Shown here: piece by piece, positions 10,932 to 23,400 of the stretch
Numbering within the stretch: position 1 is the stretch's first letter
How the letters are laid out: the number at the start of each line of letters is the position of its first letter
DNA from: Cervus elaphus
Lineage: Eukaryota; Chordata; Mammalia; Artiodactyla; Cervidae
DNA length: 64,000 bases
Direction of reading: 5' to 3'
Assembly: GCF_910594005.1 (NCBI RefSeq)
Contig: NC_057815.1
Location: 84,057,552 to 84,121,551, forward strand
Translations under genes and position numbers: made by a program
The notes under the pieces: model-generated
What the model saw: only the letters and a program-made list of their open reading frames with translations
The model's database searches: none
What the model was told of the DNA's origin: nothing

Positions 10932-11340
10932 ACCACGTGGAAAGTATATACCTAGTGGGAAGCTGCTGTGTAATGCAAGGAACTCAGCCTGGTGCTCCGT
11001 GACAACCGAGAGGGGTGGGATGGATGTGGATGTGAAGGAGGCCCAAGGTTGACTCAGGGCTTCCCAGGCGGCTCAACTGGTAAAGAATTTGCCTGCAGTG
11101 CAGGAGACCTGGGTCCGATCCCTGCGTTGGGAAGATCCCCTGGAGAAGGGAAAGGCTACCCACTCCAGCACTCTGGCCTGGAGAATTCCATGGACTATAC
11201 AGTCCATGGGGTTGCAAAGAGTCAGACATGATTGAATGATTTTCACTTAAGGTTGACTTACATTGCTGTATGGCAGAAACCAACACAACATTGGAAAGCA
11301 ATTATCCTCCAGTTAAAAATAAATCTTAAAAAAGGAAAAA
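10932..11340 (+). mobile_element. Second L1 3' end, split by a SINE
   Basis: 'gtgggaagctgctgtgtaat', 'ggaactcagcctggtgctcc' and, after the SINE, 'aaccaacacaacattggaaa' with an A-rich end follow the order of a ruminant/artiodactyl L1 3' UTR. The left limit is uncertain and may extend to the left of the L1 copy just upstream. Pieces: about 10932-11056 and 11249-11340. Confidence 0.75.
11057..11248 (+). mobile_element. Bov-tA-type SINE inside an L1 tail
   Basis: Sense copy starting 'gggcttcccaggcggctcaa'. It lacks part of the usual 'ggacagaggagcctggcggg' block, and its tail reads 'gattgaatgattttcactt'. Flanked by aaggttgactca (11045-11056) and aaggttgactta (11249-11260), 11 of 12 bases alike. 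It is therefore younger than the L1 around it. Confidence 0.95.
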
Positions 11341-12449
11341 AAATTAAAGAACTTGCTAAAGACGGATAACAGAGCACACTCTGTATTCTCTACAGTTTAT
11401 TGTATTTAATCACATATAATCAAATATAGAGAATTATCATTATAGAGATAGCAATGTAGCAACTTCAAAAGTCAAAACAACTCTTTTTCTTTTACTTTGT
11501 AAAGAACCCATTCCAAGTATGTTCTATATATAGATGTCTGGACATATATATGCCTGGTCATATATAGATGCAATGAACCACATATTTCCACACTGTAAGA
11601 TACGCCCTCAAATGAGTTCTTTTTTTCTTTGGCTGAACATTTACATTAAATTTGTCAGCCTGTCTTGTGCTATGAGTGGCCATATGACCAAGTTTTCTGC
11701 AATTGGATGTAAATTGAAATGGTGCTTGGGTCATGAAAACCTTCCTGCCATGGTCCTCTGTGCCCGTCTTTATGACACCAGCTAAAAGCAGGTGAAACCG
11801 TATCCCTAGAAGCACTCAGCAGGGACATCTATGAGGGACTATTTCTGGAGAGAGAAATAAACTTGTGTCTTACTGAGCCATGAAATTTTGGATCTATTTT
11901 TTTTTTTAAACAGCTAGTATGATTTTAATTCAGATCCTTTTCGATTATCACAGAGAAAACTGGGCTCGCCCCAACATAGATATTTGTTCTTTATAAAACT
12001 GTCTTGATGAAGAGTATTATTTCTGAGTCTGAGAGCTCTGTGCAGTGGAGGCACAAGAAGAGGACAGTGTGGTGACTGCCCACCAGTCATTTTGTAGAGA
12101 GATTCAAATGATTAATTAGAGAAATCTTATTCTTAGGGGTAAACACAATACTATAGGAAAAATCTTGAAACAAAATTAAGGATCAGAAGAAATTAGAAAA
12201 TTAAAGGATAGCATTTGTGCTTTTCACATTACTCGGTGCCGTGTAATTATTGGTGTAAGTGTGGTTTTCAGTTATTTTTCTCCATCTCAAAATACTTTCT
12301 TCCCTTTGTGGATAAAAAAGAAAACATGTGTGCAGGGGAGATAGCTTGAGACTGTGAGGATATTCTTGAGACTGTGAGCAATCTCTGCTCTATGCTTTTA
12401 GTGTTTATGGATGATTCTTGCCTGAATTATTACTATTATGGGTGCTAAG
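11341..12449. other. No gene or clear repeat seen
   Basis: 11,534-11,815 carries opposing frames of 83 and 85 codons that overlap almost fully, which argues for chance rather than a gene. 11,530-11,570 has a small imperfect repeat of 'gtcatatata' type. Confidence 0.45.
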
Positions 12450-12662
12450 GGCATCTCTCTCATAGCTCAGTTAGTAAAGAATCTGCCTGCAATGCAGGAG
12501 ATGCAGGCATAGTTCCTGGGTTGGGAAGATCCCCTGTAGGAGGGCATGGCAACCCACTCCAGTATTCTTGCCTGGAGAGTCCCATGGACAGAGCGGAGAC
12601 TGGCGGGCTACCGTCCCTGGGGTCGCACGAGCAGGACACGCCTGAGTGACTCAGCACAGCAA
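12450..12662 (+). mobile_element. Bov-tA-type SINE
   Basis: Sense copy, 'atagctcagttagtaaagaa' head to 'gcctgagtgactcagcacag' tail. It keeps more CpGs than its neighbours ('ggggtcgcacgagcaggaca'), though not at every consensus position. Confidence 0.94.
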
Positions 12663-12999
12663 AGCTTACGTGGGTGTTAAACGTTGACTTTATAAGGTCT
12701 GCGCTTTGCATCAATTGTTATTCTTATATTAATAGTAACTTTCCATTCTTCACTCACCTAAAGCACTATGATTCATACACATTCATGGTGTTTATTAGAT
12801 TATCATTTCCATTTTTCATTTTGATGTATAAGCTGCCCTAAATTTGGCCAGTTGGAACACCCTCAGGTTGATTTCTGTATTATTTTGAAATGTACACTTT
12901 GGTTTTGAGAATCTTCTTACTTTGATGAATTAAAAAAAAATACTAATGCATTACATCTGATGCATCTAGTATAACTTTCCATGTATAAGAATGTGTATA

Positions 13000-14210
13000 G
13001 ATCCAAATTGATCTTTTATTCAAAATTCCTCTTCAATGGCTTGAGATAGCACTTTAACTATATATGTAAAAACAAAACAAGTTGTATGTATTTGGATCTA
13101 TTTCTAGATTTTTCTCTCATGTCTCCCTGGTCTATTCATGTGCCCATTATCATTCTTTCTCATTTTTTCTGAGGTTTGTGTACATACTTATTTTTCTATA
13201 TGATCTGTAGCATCAATTCATCCTATATCAGTAAAATACTTGATATTGTTATTGGTATCAACTAATGTATTAATAACTAATTCAGTTAGGGAGAACTTAA
13301 CATCTTTCTGATATTAAGAAATCCTATCCAGGAATAACAGATATCTGTCTATTTGTTCATATCTACTTGTTTTGGGTGGTTTGTTATATAGCAGAAGCTA
13401 ATTGAGATTATCAACTTTGTAAATTAATTTTATGTTTTATGATCTGATTGAATTTTACACTGTTTAAAGTATTTTTAACAGTGATTCTCCAGGATTTTCT
13501 AGGTATGCTATAATATCATTTGCAGATAATCTTATTTTTCTTTCATTTCCATGTGTTTATGTGTTATCTTAATTCCAAAGGCTAATATCTCCCATATAGT
13601 GTCACACAGTTGGGGATGTAACAGGTATCTCTGCCTAATTCCTGAGTTTAGTGGAAATGCTTCTAGAACTTTCCCAGTATTCCTAATGAATGGAAATATT
13701 CCTATTTCATTGTGTTAAGAAAGTATCCATCTATTATTTTTATTATTGAGTGTATTGTAGGAAATGGATGTCAAGTTTTTTTTCAGAACTTTTCAGTATT
13801 TATGGAAATATTCATGTGATTTTTATCCTCAGATCTATTAATGTAATGAACCATATTAATAGGTTTTCTAATATTGAACATCTTGCATTTCTGAAATAAA
13901 TCTTAGTGGGTCACTTGGTATAATTATCTTAATATAGTATTGAGTTTTGTTGATACTATTTTATCTAGGATTTTTATATAAATATTGGTGAGGTTAATTT
14001 GCATAATTTTCATATCTTTATAAGGCTTTATTATCAATGTTACAGTTGCTTCATAGAAAAGATTTAGATAGTTATGTCATTTTCTATATCCTGTAAAAGT
14101 GTATGTAGCCTTGGTATGGTATGGTATTTGAAGGTTGTGTAAGATTTCAATCCTGTCAAGCCACTTGGGTTCCTTGATTGTGTGTGGTTATTCTTTGATA
14201 AAAAGTATTT
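13000..14210 (-). mobile_element. Old L1, antisense ORF2 region
   Basis: Decayed antisense L1. Matches in order include 'ggtctattcatgtgcccatt', 'aggtatgctataatatcatt', 'ttcatgtgatttttatcctc', 'attaatgtaatgaaccatat' and 'catttctgaaataaatctta', as in inverted L1 ORF2. Too diverged for a subfamily, and no intact frame. Ends are approximate. A T14 run (14,213-14,226) follows. Confidence 0.6.
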
Positions 14211-14226
14211 GTTTTTTTTTTTTTTT

Positions 14227-15665
14227 AATGAAAAGTGATCTCCTTAAGCAAAACATATTTTTTAAAGACACTGAAATATATACACATTTTACAAACTGCC
14301 TAAATCTTTCCTTTTCATAACAAAAATCAAATGACACCTATATATACAGAAGCCACAAATAGCAACATAAATGCACTAATGACGGTGAAACACACCATTG
14401 TCTACGCCACTCCTTCAGTGTGTCTAACTGCAAACACGAACTATGCAAGAAAGTGCACTTAACATGTAGTGGAATCCACAGGACGGAGTCATTTCCCAAG
14501 GCTAACAGTAAGATAGCAAGGCCATGCGGCCTACATGTTGGCAGAAGCAAATTGGCACTCCAGCGTTTCCTCCTCTTTAAGAGGCATGGACATTCATGTG
14601 ATATTTCTAAACATTCGGGAAGGCCATACAAGAATGTTTTGATACACTGAAAGTAAAATTGCACAATTACTTGATATGGCATTTTTCAAAAGCTTTCATT
14701 AGACTTGTAGCAGACCTCCTTCACTATTTCCAAGCTGAAAATGACTGCCTGATGGATACTCTAAATAAAATCTCCAAGTGAGTTCTAAATGTGAGAAAAG
14801 AAGGAAAAAAGAGGTGTACTCATTGTCAGAATACAGAGACGGGACGGAGCACAGAATGGACAGAGCATGCAATCCTGACTTCCCCAAGTGTCTGCAGGAA
14901 GAAACAACGATATTGCAAGATCCTATTGCTTGTGTTATAGGGTTAATTTTTGATAGTATAATGATATAACACTACCACCGGAACAGGGGTGATTACCTGG
15001 CAAATGGAATGATTTCATTGCCTTTTCAGAATCTTACATAAGAAAAGGCAATCTCTTTCTCTCTCTTTGAACATTCATCTTATAAAGTATATGATCATAT
15101 ATGCATATATATACTCTATATGCTCTATAAGTATATGTGTGTATTTATATAGATAGCTAAGTATTTGTGTGTTTGTTCTGTGGGTATATGTTGTTCACAG
15201 ACAAGGAAAACAACATAAAGATTAAAAACAGTATTACTTGCTTTGAGAGTACTTATAATCTATTAGGGTCATGTTAGTATCTTATAATGATTGTAAGGCA
15301 AAGTAAAATATAGGTTAAATAGAGTTACAAACATTATATTATGGCAATGCTAGGGAGAGGGGTGGGGCTTAATTTTGATATATGAAGTAGGAAGAGGGAC
15401 AAGGAAAACAAAAACAGTTCCACTGAAATAGTTGCCTCTGGGCTGAACCCGGAATAGCAGGAGTTGGCTCTGTAGCAGTAACGATGGTGGTAGTGGTGGT
15501 TGGCAAGGGGGCGTATACATGTTTTGTTTGGGGGGGTTATTTTCCAAGCTGGCAAACATAGAGGTATGCAAATACATCAGACTCTCAGCTTAGCTATCCC
15601 TTCAGAATCAACTAAAACCTTCCATCAGACAGTTCAAGGTCTTTGGTTGAAATTACAGCCACTGC
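14227..15665. other. Unassigned, with a more complex segment
   Basis: 14,340-14,970 is less AT-rich than its surroundings, with no repeat I recognise. It holds a 114-codon minus-strand frame (14,338-14,682) overlapped by a 76-codon plus-strand frame. Neither has a recognisable domain. 15,080-15,170 is a run of TATA-like dinucleotide repeats. 15,485-15,505 has five near-tandem 'ggt' triplets. Confidence 0.4.
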
Positions 15666-15860
15666 TGTCTTCCCACGTGGCTCAGCGGTGAAGAACCCAC
15701 CTGCAACGCAGGAGGCGCGGGTTCCATCCCTGGGTGGAGAAGATCCCCTGGAAAAGGAAATGACAACCGATTCCGGTATTCATGCCTGGAAAATCCTATG
15801 GACAGAGGAGCCTGATGGATTACAGTCCACAGAGTCACAGTCAGAAACAACTTAAGTGAG
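15666..15860 (+). mobile_element. Bov-tA-type SINE
   Basis: Sense copy with head 'cttcccacgtggctcagcgg' and an intact box-B-like 'gggttccatccctggg'. The 3' part is diverged ('cagtccacagagtcacagtc'). It runs directly into a (GC)/(CA) simple repeat. Confidence 0.93.
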
Positions 15861-15886
15861 CGCGCGCGTGCACACACACACACACC
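15859..15886. repeat. Compound (GC)n(AC)n simple repeat at a SINE tail
   Basis: 'gcgcgcgcgtgc' followed by about eight CA units, immediately after the SINE 3' end. Alternating purine-pyrimidine sequence of this kind can adopt Z-form DNA. It also holds four to five CpGs in a dozen bases. Confidence 0.9.
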
Positions 15887-17597
15887 CCTCCGTCATTGGT
15901 AGAGTGACTTGTCGAACTTTGTTTTCTTTTCTTCCAGCCAAAATAACCAGCCTCTGTGGTGCTGAGTTACTTTCCCCTTTCCCTGAATGTGTAGGTGCAG
16001 ATCACCTTCAGCAAGAGCCTCAGCTAACCAGGCTGCAAGAAAGAAAGTTATTGAAGAGATGGCCTTTGCATGTTTTCCTTTAAGAAACTCACCATAAGCA
16101 AGGAACGAAATGGGGCAATCACTATTCAGGAGAGTGTCAAAATCATTCAGAAATCAAAACAGGCTATTGGAGTTCACAAGTTCTTTAATATGCACAGCTA
16201 CTGTCTTCCTTTTAGCTTAATAAGGGGTTGTGTATCCTTACAATTAAAGATAATTGCAGAGTATAAAAACTGCATTGTGATTATAGAAACACAGACTGAA
16301 GCTTAGTGATGACAAGACAAAGACTTCATCAACGGCACACCTTGGAAGTTCGGAGTGTTTAAAATATAATTCCTCCTCTCTACAGCTTTTTCTTTTTACG
16401 CTGAGTTCCTTTCTTTCTTTATTCCCAACAAGAATACATTGTCAAATGTCTTGACTCTGGAAACTTAGCTATGGGTTTTCTTTACATTTTTTTTTAAATT
16501 CATAAGTATCAATAGCGCTCCTTTAAATCATTTAGAAGTTGATTTTGTTCTAAAATCAGGTTTCATTGCATTATTGTTTTGTGGTTTCTCGGGAAACTCT
16601 GTCAAAAATATCTTGCTACATCTCATTTTGTTAAATAATTCCAGTATCTTTCACTTAAAATTACTTGAGTAGATAGAATAAGGTATTCAGATGCTATGAA
16701 ATATGAAACACAGGTACTTTTATGTGATCAAGCGCAGAGCTTCAATTTAAGAGCATTGCATTAGAAAAAGCAAGGTAGTGTTTTTGCTTTTTTTGTTTGT
16801 TTTTTACATACTGAATAGGCTAGACTATGGCTTGATAACCATCATGCTGGATATTTCTCTTTATTTGTATAAAGATTTGGAGAGTTAACTTACTTATATA
16901 ATAGACTCAGCAGGAGGGTAAAAGAAATTGTAAAAGAGCTAGTTTAATTTATCTTTAAATTGACAAAGAAGCTAAGTTCAATCATTAAGTTTATATGAGT
17001 TTCTCTAAAGAAAACATACAAGTATCAAGAGCTGCAATGCCATAAGCCACGGACATTTTCTGTGTCTTGAATAAAGCATGACTATTCATCAAAACAACAA
17101 ATTGGCAAAGAAGTAACTTTTAAGCATCTTCAGCTACTTGTCATTGCTTACTTACAAGGCCTGATCAGCTTTACTTATCAAAGAAACATCGATCAATTTC
17201 CCTCAAACTAAGTACATGAAGTCAACAAAGCAATGGGACTCAAAAAGTGGTGAACGAATACTGTAAATAAAAATTTCCAAGGAAAGCTCATTTTGGGGGG
17301 GGCATCAATTGTAAATAAATAAACATCTGAACAATCTTCTTTTTTAGAAGATTTTTTTAGATTGTTGATTCCCCAAACTGTATAAGGTCACCTTCGTGTG
17401 CTATCCAACTCATTGGTAAGTGGTCACTCTTCAAACTATTTAAGTGAGTTTGTGCAAATGCATTTAAATTAGACACTGATTTGGGCTTAATTTATTCATT
17501 TTCTGAATAATATGCAAATTTGTGTAAACCTAGATTTTAAAATAAGATTTACAGGCTGTATACTCTGCAGTCTCACAATTTACATGTTAATGTGGTA
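15887..17597. other. No gene or clear repeat seen
   Basis: About 1.7 kb. Notable only for a G8 run (17,294-17,301) and a T-rich stretch around 16,783-16,805. The longest frame (16,070-16,306, plus) is 78 codons and has no recognisable motif. Confidence 0.5.
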
Positions 17598-17710
17598 ATT
17601 CAATTCAACAAACATTTATTGAAATCCTAGCAAAGTACTGTGCTGGGTATTACGGGGAGCATTACCATGCCATTTAGGGAACTTACAACTAGGAGGTGAG
17701 ACAGGAAGAA
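17598..17710 (-). mobile_element. L2 LINE 3' end, antisense
   Basis: 'ttcaacaaacatttattgaa' and 'gtactgtgctgggtattac' match the inverted L2 3' end (aacaaatatttattgagc ... gcactgtgctaggc), followed by 'gggaacttacaactaggagg' (inverted 'cttacattctagtggg'). Confidence 0.7.
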
Positions 17711-18611
17711 TAAAGTGTAATTTTGCCCCTGAAATTATACCCACATTAGCAGTTAATGCAAAATGAGATAACATATGGAACAACTAACACTAGGGAGTTG
17801 TCTTTTTCTTAGTGTTATACTGTCCTTTAATGTGGACATTCGCATAACATCACCATTGAACCTTTGTGAATAAGAGTTGGAAATAATATCTTGCTTTCTT
17901 TCCTGCATTAAATGAGAATGTTTTGTCTACTCTGGGTAAGCTATATATTAGCCATTTTTGAATCAATTCTTCTTTATGCAAAATTCTATGTTTCATGTTT
18001 TAAGCTGGGGTTTTAACCACTGAATTGATGGTTTGTAATCAGTTTGTACCTTACTAAAAGGTACACTGACTTCAACAGACAATATTTGGAGTCAGCATAC
18101 AATTCACTTTCATAGAATGATCATATAAAATACATTAAAAAGAATGAAAAAGCAGTTTAAAAAAAAAAAAAGGATAAAGCTATTAAAAATCTGAAAGCAG
18201 ACAAAAACACAGCAACCATGCACTGAACACAATGGGAATTTCCTGATGACTTCATCCATCCATTTAGGGTTGTGGATCAGATCCACAGAAATTTGAAACA
18301 TATCACAATGCTTTTCCAATTAATAAAGTGTATAGACCAGCTCCATGTGTCCTATTTCAATGAGTTATTCTTTTTTACTTTGTCAGTTCTATTATGCAAG
18401 TACAGCAGAGTGACCGGAAACCTGGGAGTTCATACTTTTTGACTTTCTGTCTTCGTGAAACCTTCTTTACAGTCCTTTTACATTGATATATGGTAGTTTC
18501 TTTAATTCTCAGATCCACCTCACATGGCAAACACAATTATTATATTATTTGTACAAAGGCGACAACAGAAACTCAAAACGGTTAACGATTTGGCCCAGTT
18601 CATAAAGGTGG
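17711..18611. other. No gene or clear repeat seen
   Basis: Contains an A11-12 run near 18,159 and a 69-codon minus-strand frame (18,110-18,319). The C-terminal half of its translation is almost all F, L and I because it crosses the poly-A run, so it has no coding value. Confidence 0.5.
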
Positions 18612-18828
18612 TGATGGTGGTGGTTTAGTCACCTAGTCTGATTCTTTGTGACCCCATGGACTATATATATAGCCTTCCAGGCTCCTCTGTCCATGGGATT
18701 TTCCAGGCAAGAATACTGGAGTGGGTTGTCATTTCCTTCTCCAGGGGAACTTCTTGACTGAGGGATTGAACCTGGGTCTCCTGCATTGCAGGCTGATTCT
18801 TTACTGACTGAGCCACTAGGGAAGCTCC
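18612..18828 (-). mobile_element. Bov-tA-type SINE
   Basis: Antisense copy. The left end begins with the 'ggtggtgatggtggtggttt' tail repeat and continues 'agtcacctagtctgattc'. A small 'tatatata' expansion interrupts the 'catggactgtagcc' block. It ends at the inverted head 'gccactagggaagctcc'. Confidence 0.93.
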
Positions 18829-19763
18829 ATTCACAAAAATACTGAAGGGCAACACTTGAATGACAAATAACATCTTTAGGATCTCAGAAAGCAACCTTAT
18901 TTCCACTCTCCCTGTTCTGCCTTGATCAAGATCAGGAGAAACAATAGACAACCATGAATCTCTCATTGTAAGTAACCAAAGGGAATTTTCTTCACTTTCT
19001 TATTTCCTTCCTTTTATAACTGTACTTTAAAATTCAGAAATAAGATTATATAGTCACAAATATTAAGAATCAAAATAAGACCTTTAAAAAATTGTTATCC
19101 ATTCTGATAGGAATATAGATGTGATTCCATGGAGGCTAAGATTCACATATAAGTGTAGGACATATCCATCATTGATCAGCAAGGATTCATTGTCTTCCTT
19201 TTGTATGCTCTAGACTGCTCCGGGTGCTATGGGAGATAGAAAATCAACATTCAACTGAGAAAATATAGAGTAAGCATCTATTTTATTCTGTAATAAAATA
19301 CCCAGAAGAAAGAGCAGAGGTTTAGGAAGCAAAAAGAATTTCACCAGACATCTATATACATGAAAAAGACCTAGAGCTATTATTTGAAAATGTTTTAATT
19401 TTCACATAAATTTTAATTTCATATAAATTTCCACAACTGGCATATATGAAGCAATTCAAGGAATTGAATTTGATGTGAGATAAAAAAAAATCATGGCAAT
19501 CCTAGGGTTTAATAAGCTATGTTCATTCAAATTCAGAAAGAATATTAGTAACAACTATTTGAGACATTTAATCAACCTTAATTTCAAGGTGGAAAGCTGG
19601 TTGATATTCATATTCATGAATTTATAAGTGTAGTTTTTAAGAGCATCATAAAATTTGTATACCAAGTCATGAGACAAATTTAGGTAATTGCAGTAGACAA
19701 AATGCACTTAAGTCATTTCTTGGAGGAAAACTAAATACAATATAGTATCTCCAATATTTTGCA
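18829..19763. other. No gene or clear repeat seen
   Basis: AT-rich. 19,386-19,437 has imperfect direct repeats of 'ttttaatttcacataaattt' type. Nothing else stands out. Confidence 0.45.
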
Positions 19764-19976
19764 ACTATGTGTGTATGCTCAGTTCCTCAGTCCTGTCTGG
19801 CTCTGTGATCCCATGGACTGTAGCCCACCAGGATTTTCTGTCCATGGAAATTTCCAGGCAAGAGCACTGGAGCAGTTGCCATTTCCTAGTACAAGGGATC
19901 TTCTTGACCCAGGGATTGAAGTTGCATTTCTTGCATCTCCTGCATTGGTAGGTAAATTCTTTACCACTGTACTGCC
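19764..19976 (-). mobile_element. Bov-tA-type SINE
   Basis: Antisense copy from 'tgctcagttcctcagtcctg' to a degraded inverted head ('accactgtactgcctatg'). Longer head variant with 'gcatttcttgcatctcctgc'. More diverged than average. Confidence 0.9.
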
Positions 19977-21184
19977 TATGTGGTTTATTTTGTAGAGTTT
20001 AAGACAGTAAAATTTAATACCTACCTAATTACTGACCTAACAGTCCACCATGGCACATGCTTTGAGATGTTTTCCAGGAGTGGTAATGAATTTAGGCCAA
20101 TAACATTTGTTTAGCTTGCTCACACACATGCACAAACTAGAATATTTGTATCCAGCTTGGCTGGGGTATTAAGGTGGAAAAAGGAGCAGCAGGAAAGTAA
20201 AACTATGGTCATGAAACAAAATAAAACAACTGTGTCAAAAAAGGAACAAAGCTTATGGACTCAAGCTGGCATTCTTTTTCTCTCTGCTAAATAATCACAC
20301 AACATTCTAGTAGCACATATTCTTTATTATAATCTGTGTTTAAATAAAGATGATTTTTCTCTGCAGAGTCATCATCAGCATCAACTTTTTTGAGAAATCA
20401 CAGCTTCTCTCCATTAAGCATTAAACATTAAAAATAAACTTAAAATTAATGAACTATCTTGGGTATATTCAAAGGCATAAACTGTGTGGGTGGGAAGCCT
20501 GACAATGTTGGTATAGCAAGATTAGTATTGTATACTCTGTCCGCCTTTGGAGAACATAACAACTGTGGTTCATGACATCAAAATCCACCTCCTTAAATTT
20601 TCCATGTGCCTTAGTTCCTTTTAACCTCTATCCATTTACTCTGCTGATGTTGGTCATTATTAAATATATATATTTATACAAACTTTTACTATCACCACAT
20701 AAAAAAAACTATTTGTGCTAGAAAAAATAAAAATGAGTGTCACCATTCAGACATAAGACCATATATATATCTTATTCAAGAGGAGGTAAATTTTTCATAC
20801 TTAAATTCTAATATTTTGAGGTGCCAGGCTAATCCTTTCAATAGGTATTTGTTGTTGTTCTTATCTCTGAGATAAGAAATGTATCTGGAACAGAAAGATT
20901 ATTGTAGAAAGACTTCCTGGGCAGTTCTCTAAAAGAAGTTTAAGAAAAATTTCTGCAGAACCCCTCAACTTGTAAATTCTAAGCTTTTAAAAAGTGGCTG
21001 GATCTGCAGTTTGTACCTATATCTAGAACTGAAAGCTGCTGCAAAGCATTATTTTTCTCCTCAGATAAATGATACAAATGGCCTCTAATGTATGATTTCC
21101 ACTTGTAAAAGAACCCTGGGGTAATTGTGAGTGATCGGCCATTTGATAGTATTATAACAATAGCCTTCATGGAGTAATAAAATT
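19977..21184. other. No gene or clear repeat seen
   Basis: About 1.2 kb of unassigned sequence. 20,640-20,800 contains several TATATA tracts. The 63-codon minus frame at 20,979-21,170 has no recognisable motif. Confidence 0.5.
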
Positions 21185-21345
21185 ATTGTGGCTTTAGCAT
21201 CATTCAGATCCAAATATCAACCCAGCTCTGTCCTTTAATAGCTATGAGCTTTTGACACTTTTGAGGCTCAATGTTCTCGTCTTGGAATCACAAAAATTAC
21301 CTGTTCAGTTTTTTGAGAATTGAGTAAGACAAGTGAGAACCATCA
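21185..21345 (+). mobile_element. MIR SINE (ancient)
   Basis: 'cagatccaaatatcaaccca' then 'gctctgtcctttaatagcta', 'tgaggctcaatgttctcgtc' and 'ttgagaattgagtaagacaa' align in order with the MIR core (ctgccacttactagctgtg ... gcctcagtttcctcatc ... ttgtgaggattaaatgag). Faint MIR-like sequence may continue to 21,480. Confidence 0.6.
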
Positions 21346-21559
21346 CATCCACCATTCACGGGGCCGACTTGTAAATAATATACAAAATAATAGTGCCCCT
21401 TGGTATTGTGCAACATGGTAGGCTTGAGTAACATGTGCAAAGCGTATGCCTCACAGTTACATACAAAGTAGATACTCAATATTCATATTATTCAGTACCG
21501 CTGGCATAACAAAAGCGGTGTGGACTTGACATCCTTTGCCTACCAAAATGCTTGTTTAC

Positions 21560-21660
21560 TGAGCACAGCAACAATATCTTATGCCTGTTTGGGATTTCAC
21601 ATGCCTAGGACAATGCCTGGCTCATAGAAATAGCTCAATTTCAATACGTTGAATACATGA
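21560..21660 (+). mobile_element. L2 LINE 3' end
   Basis: 'aggacaatgcctggctcata' followed by 'gctcaatttcaatacgttga' matches the L2 terminus (cagtgcctggcacatagtagg...caataaatatttgttgaatg). Confidence 0.65.
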
Positions 21661-22317
21661 AGATAACATTTATCTTGTATGACTGGTAGATCAGGAGCCT
21701 TTTGAAAAGCTTTATCCTTCAGTCGGAATACCCAATGAGTTTATGCATAAGGACAGTACAATCCGGGACACAACTCTTTTGTCCCCTAAATTGAAATATG
21801 TGTTTGTGAATTTTTATTACGAGGACATATGCATTCATGGTATACATGTAGCCTTCTCAAACTTAAAGTAATGCTAGTGTATGTGTGGGTGTGTGTTCTG
21901 AATTTAAAAAGAGAGTGGATGTTTGCCAAATATATGATGCTGGCATTAAAGCATAGACAGATTTAAAGAATTGTCGGCAAACATTTAAAACGGGAAATGA
22001 AATTTAATTTATGAAGTTAACAATTCACTGATTTTTCTACTTGTGGGGGATCTCTCTCAATGATATTCTCTGGAACTGTCTATAAGATCCATTCTGCCCC
22101 CAGCCCTCTCTGAAGATGACGTTCTTCACTAGAGTTCTGATTTTTGCATAAAGCTTAACTCTTAAATTCACATCTTTGTTTCCATCAAGTTCTTAAAGAT
22201 GAAGAAGAGGTTGGCTTTTACAGATCTGTCACCCACATTGTCAGGAAGCCTTTGAGCATGATGAGGAAACTGAGTTTAAGAGGAATAAAGTGGTTTCTCC
22301 CAATGTTGCACAATAGC

Positions 22318-22445
22318 AGGGGTAGCTCCTGGGGAAAGAAATGGCAACCCACGCCCGTACTCCTGTCTGAAAGATTCCATGGGCGAGGAGTCTGGGGGGC
22401 TCCCGTGCATGGGGTCATAAGGAGTCAGACACGACTGAGCGCAGC
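22318..22445 (+). mobile_element. 5'-truncated Bov-tA/BovA SINE
   Basis: Only the right-hand two thirds: 'ggaaagaaatggcaaccc' through 'gtgcatggggtcataaggag' to 'cagacacgactgagcgcag'. The tRNA-like head is missing. Open frames on both strands across it are repeat-derived. Confidence 0.88.
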
Positions 22446-22954
22446 CCAGCAGGGCACAGGGCACTCCTTGCACAGATCTCTTCCTCATTCAGATTTGCCC
22501 CCTGACTTACCTATTCTCAATGATGCACCAAACCCACAATTAGCAACTACTTGTCTTCAACAGGCATGCTCCTCCTAGAGACATAAATGGCTTTTATTAA
22601 GACCAATGTATGTATCATATATCAGCATTATCAAATGGCATCAAAGTAAACTGGGAAACTGTCTTTCACCTATTTCTGCCCCTGTGTCTTCCACCACCCA
22701 TGTCCAAATAAAAATTGTAGCTAGCTCCATCAGCTTTAGGGTATATTTCTGTGTCACAGTATTGTAACACCTTCACAGAAGTTTAGCATTCTTCAAGTTA
22801 CCAATTCATTCACTAGCACAACAGAAAGGAAGAACATGGGGGCAGGCGTTCACTTTGTCCAAGTCACACTGGTCAGTTTCAGTCATAGAAACTCAGAATC
22901 AGAAGGGACCTAAAAACTAAAGGCTGTGGATTACAACTTTAGCAGGTTCTAAGA

Positions 22955-23115
22955 TCTCACTGATCTGAGTCCCAATTCAAGCTTCATCACGCTTAAACAA
23001 TTAAATTGTACAGGTAAATCTAAGTCTCAATTTCTCCCTCTATGAAATTAAGACAATGATAGTTCTCAACTCATAGCGATATTGAAAGGATTAATAACTC
23101 ATAAGGTTATGTAAA
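22955..23115 (+). mobile_element. MIR SINE (ancient)
   Basis: Core order preserved: 'gagtcccaattcaagcttca', 'taagtctcaatttctccctc', 'tatgaaattaagacaatgat' and 'gatattgaaaggattaataa'. The last two correspond to the MIR 'gtaaaatggggataataat' and 'gaggattaaatga' parts. Confidence 0.65.
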
Positions 23116-23124
23116 GGAAGTTTC

Positions 23125-23400
23125 CCTTTCTTACACTTCATGTTCAGTTTAAATGTCAGCTCCTCTGAAAGTTCTCCCGTAATTACCCTGTTTAAATTGA
23201 CCTTTCTGCTATTCTTTTTAAACTATCATCCTGTTTATCTTCTTCATAGTATAATCTATGATAAATGATTTTGTTCATCTGCTCATTAGTTTACCCTCTG
23301 TTTGCCCCACAAATCCATAAGCTTTGTGGATTCTGGGTCTGTCTGTATCCTCAAAACCAAGCATAGCCCTAGACAAAGCATCCCATAAAACAAATATTAA
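23125..23400 (+). mobile_element. L2 LINE 3' end
   Basis: L2 landmarks in order: 'aaatgtcagctcctctgaaa', 'ttctcccgtaattaccctg', 'ccccacaaatccataagctt' and 'cctcaaaaccaagcatagcc', then 'aaacaaatattaacaaggga'. These match L2 'aaatgtcacctcctcagaga ... ttccctgaccaccc ... gtaagctcc ... ccccagcgcctagcac'. The MIR just upstream points the same way. Confidence 0.65.

Noticed and set aside
14338..14682. 114-codon minus-strand frame as an exon
   Set aside because: No domain, overlapped by another frame on the opposite strand, no convincing splice sites. Length is within chance expectation.
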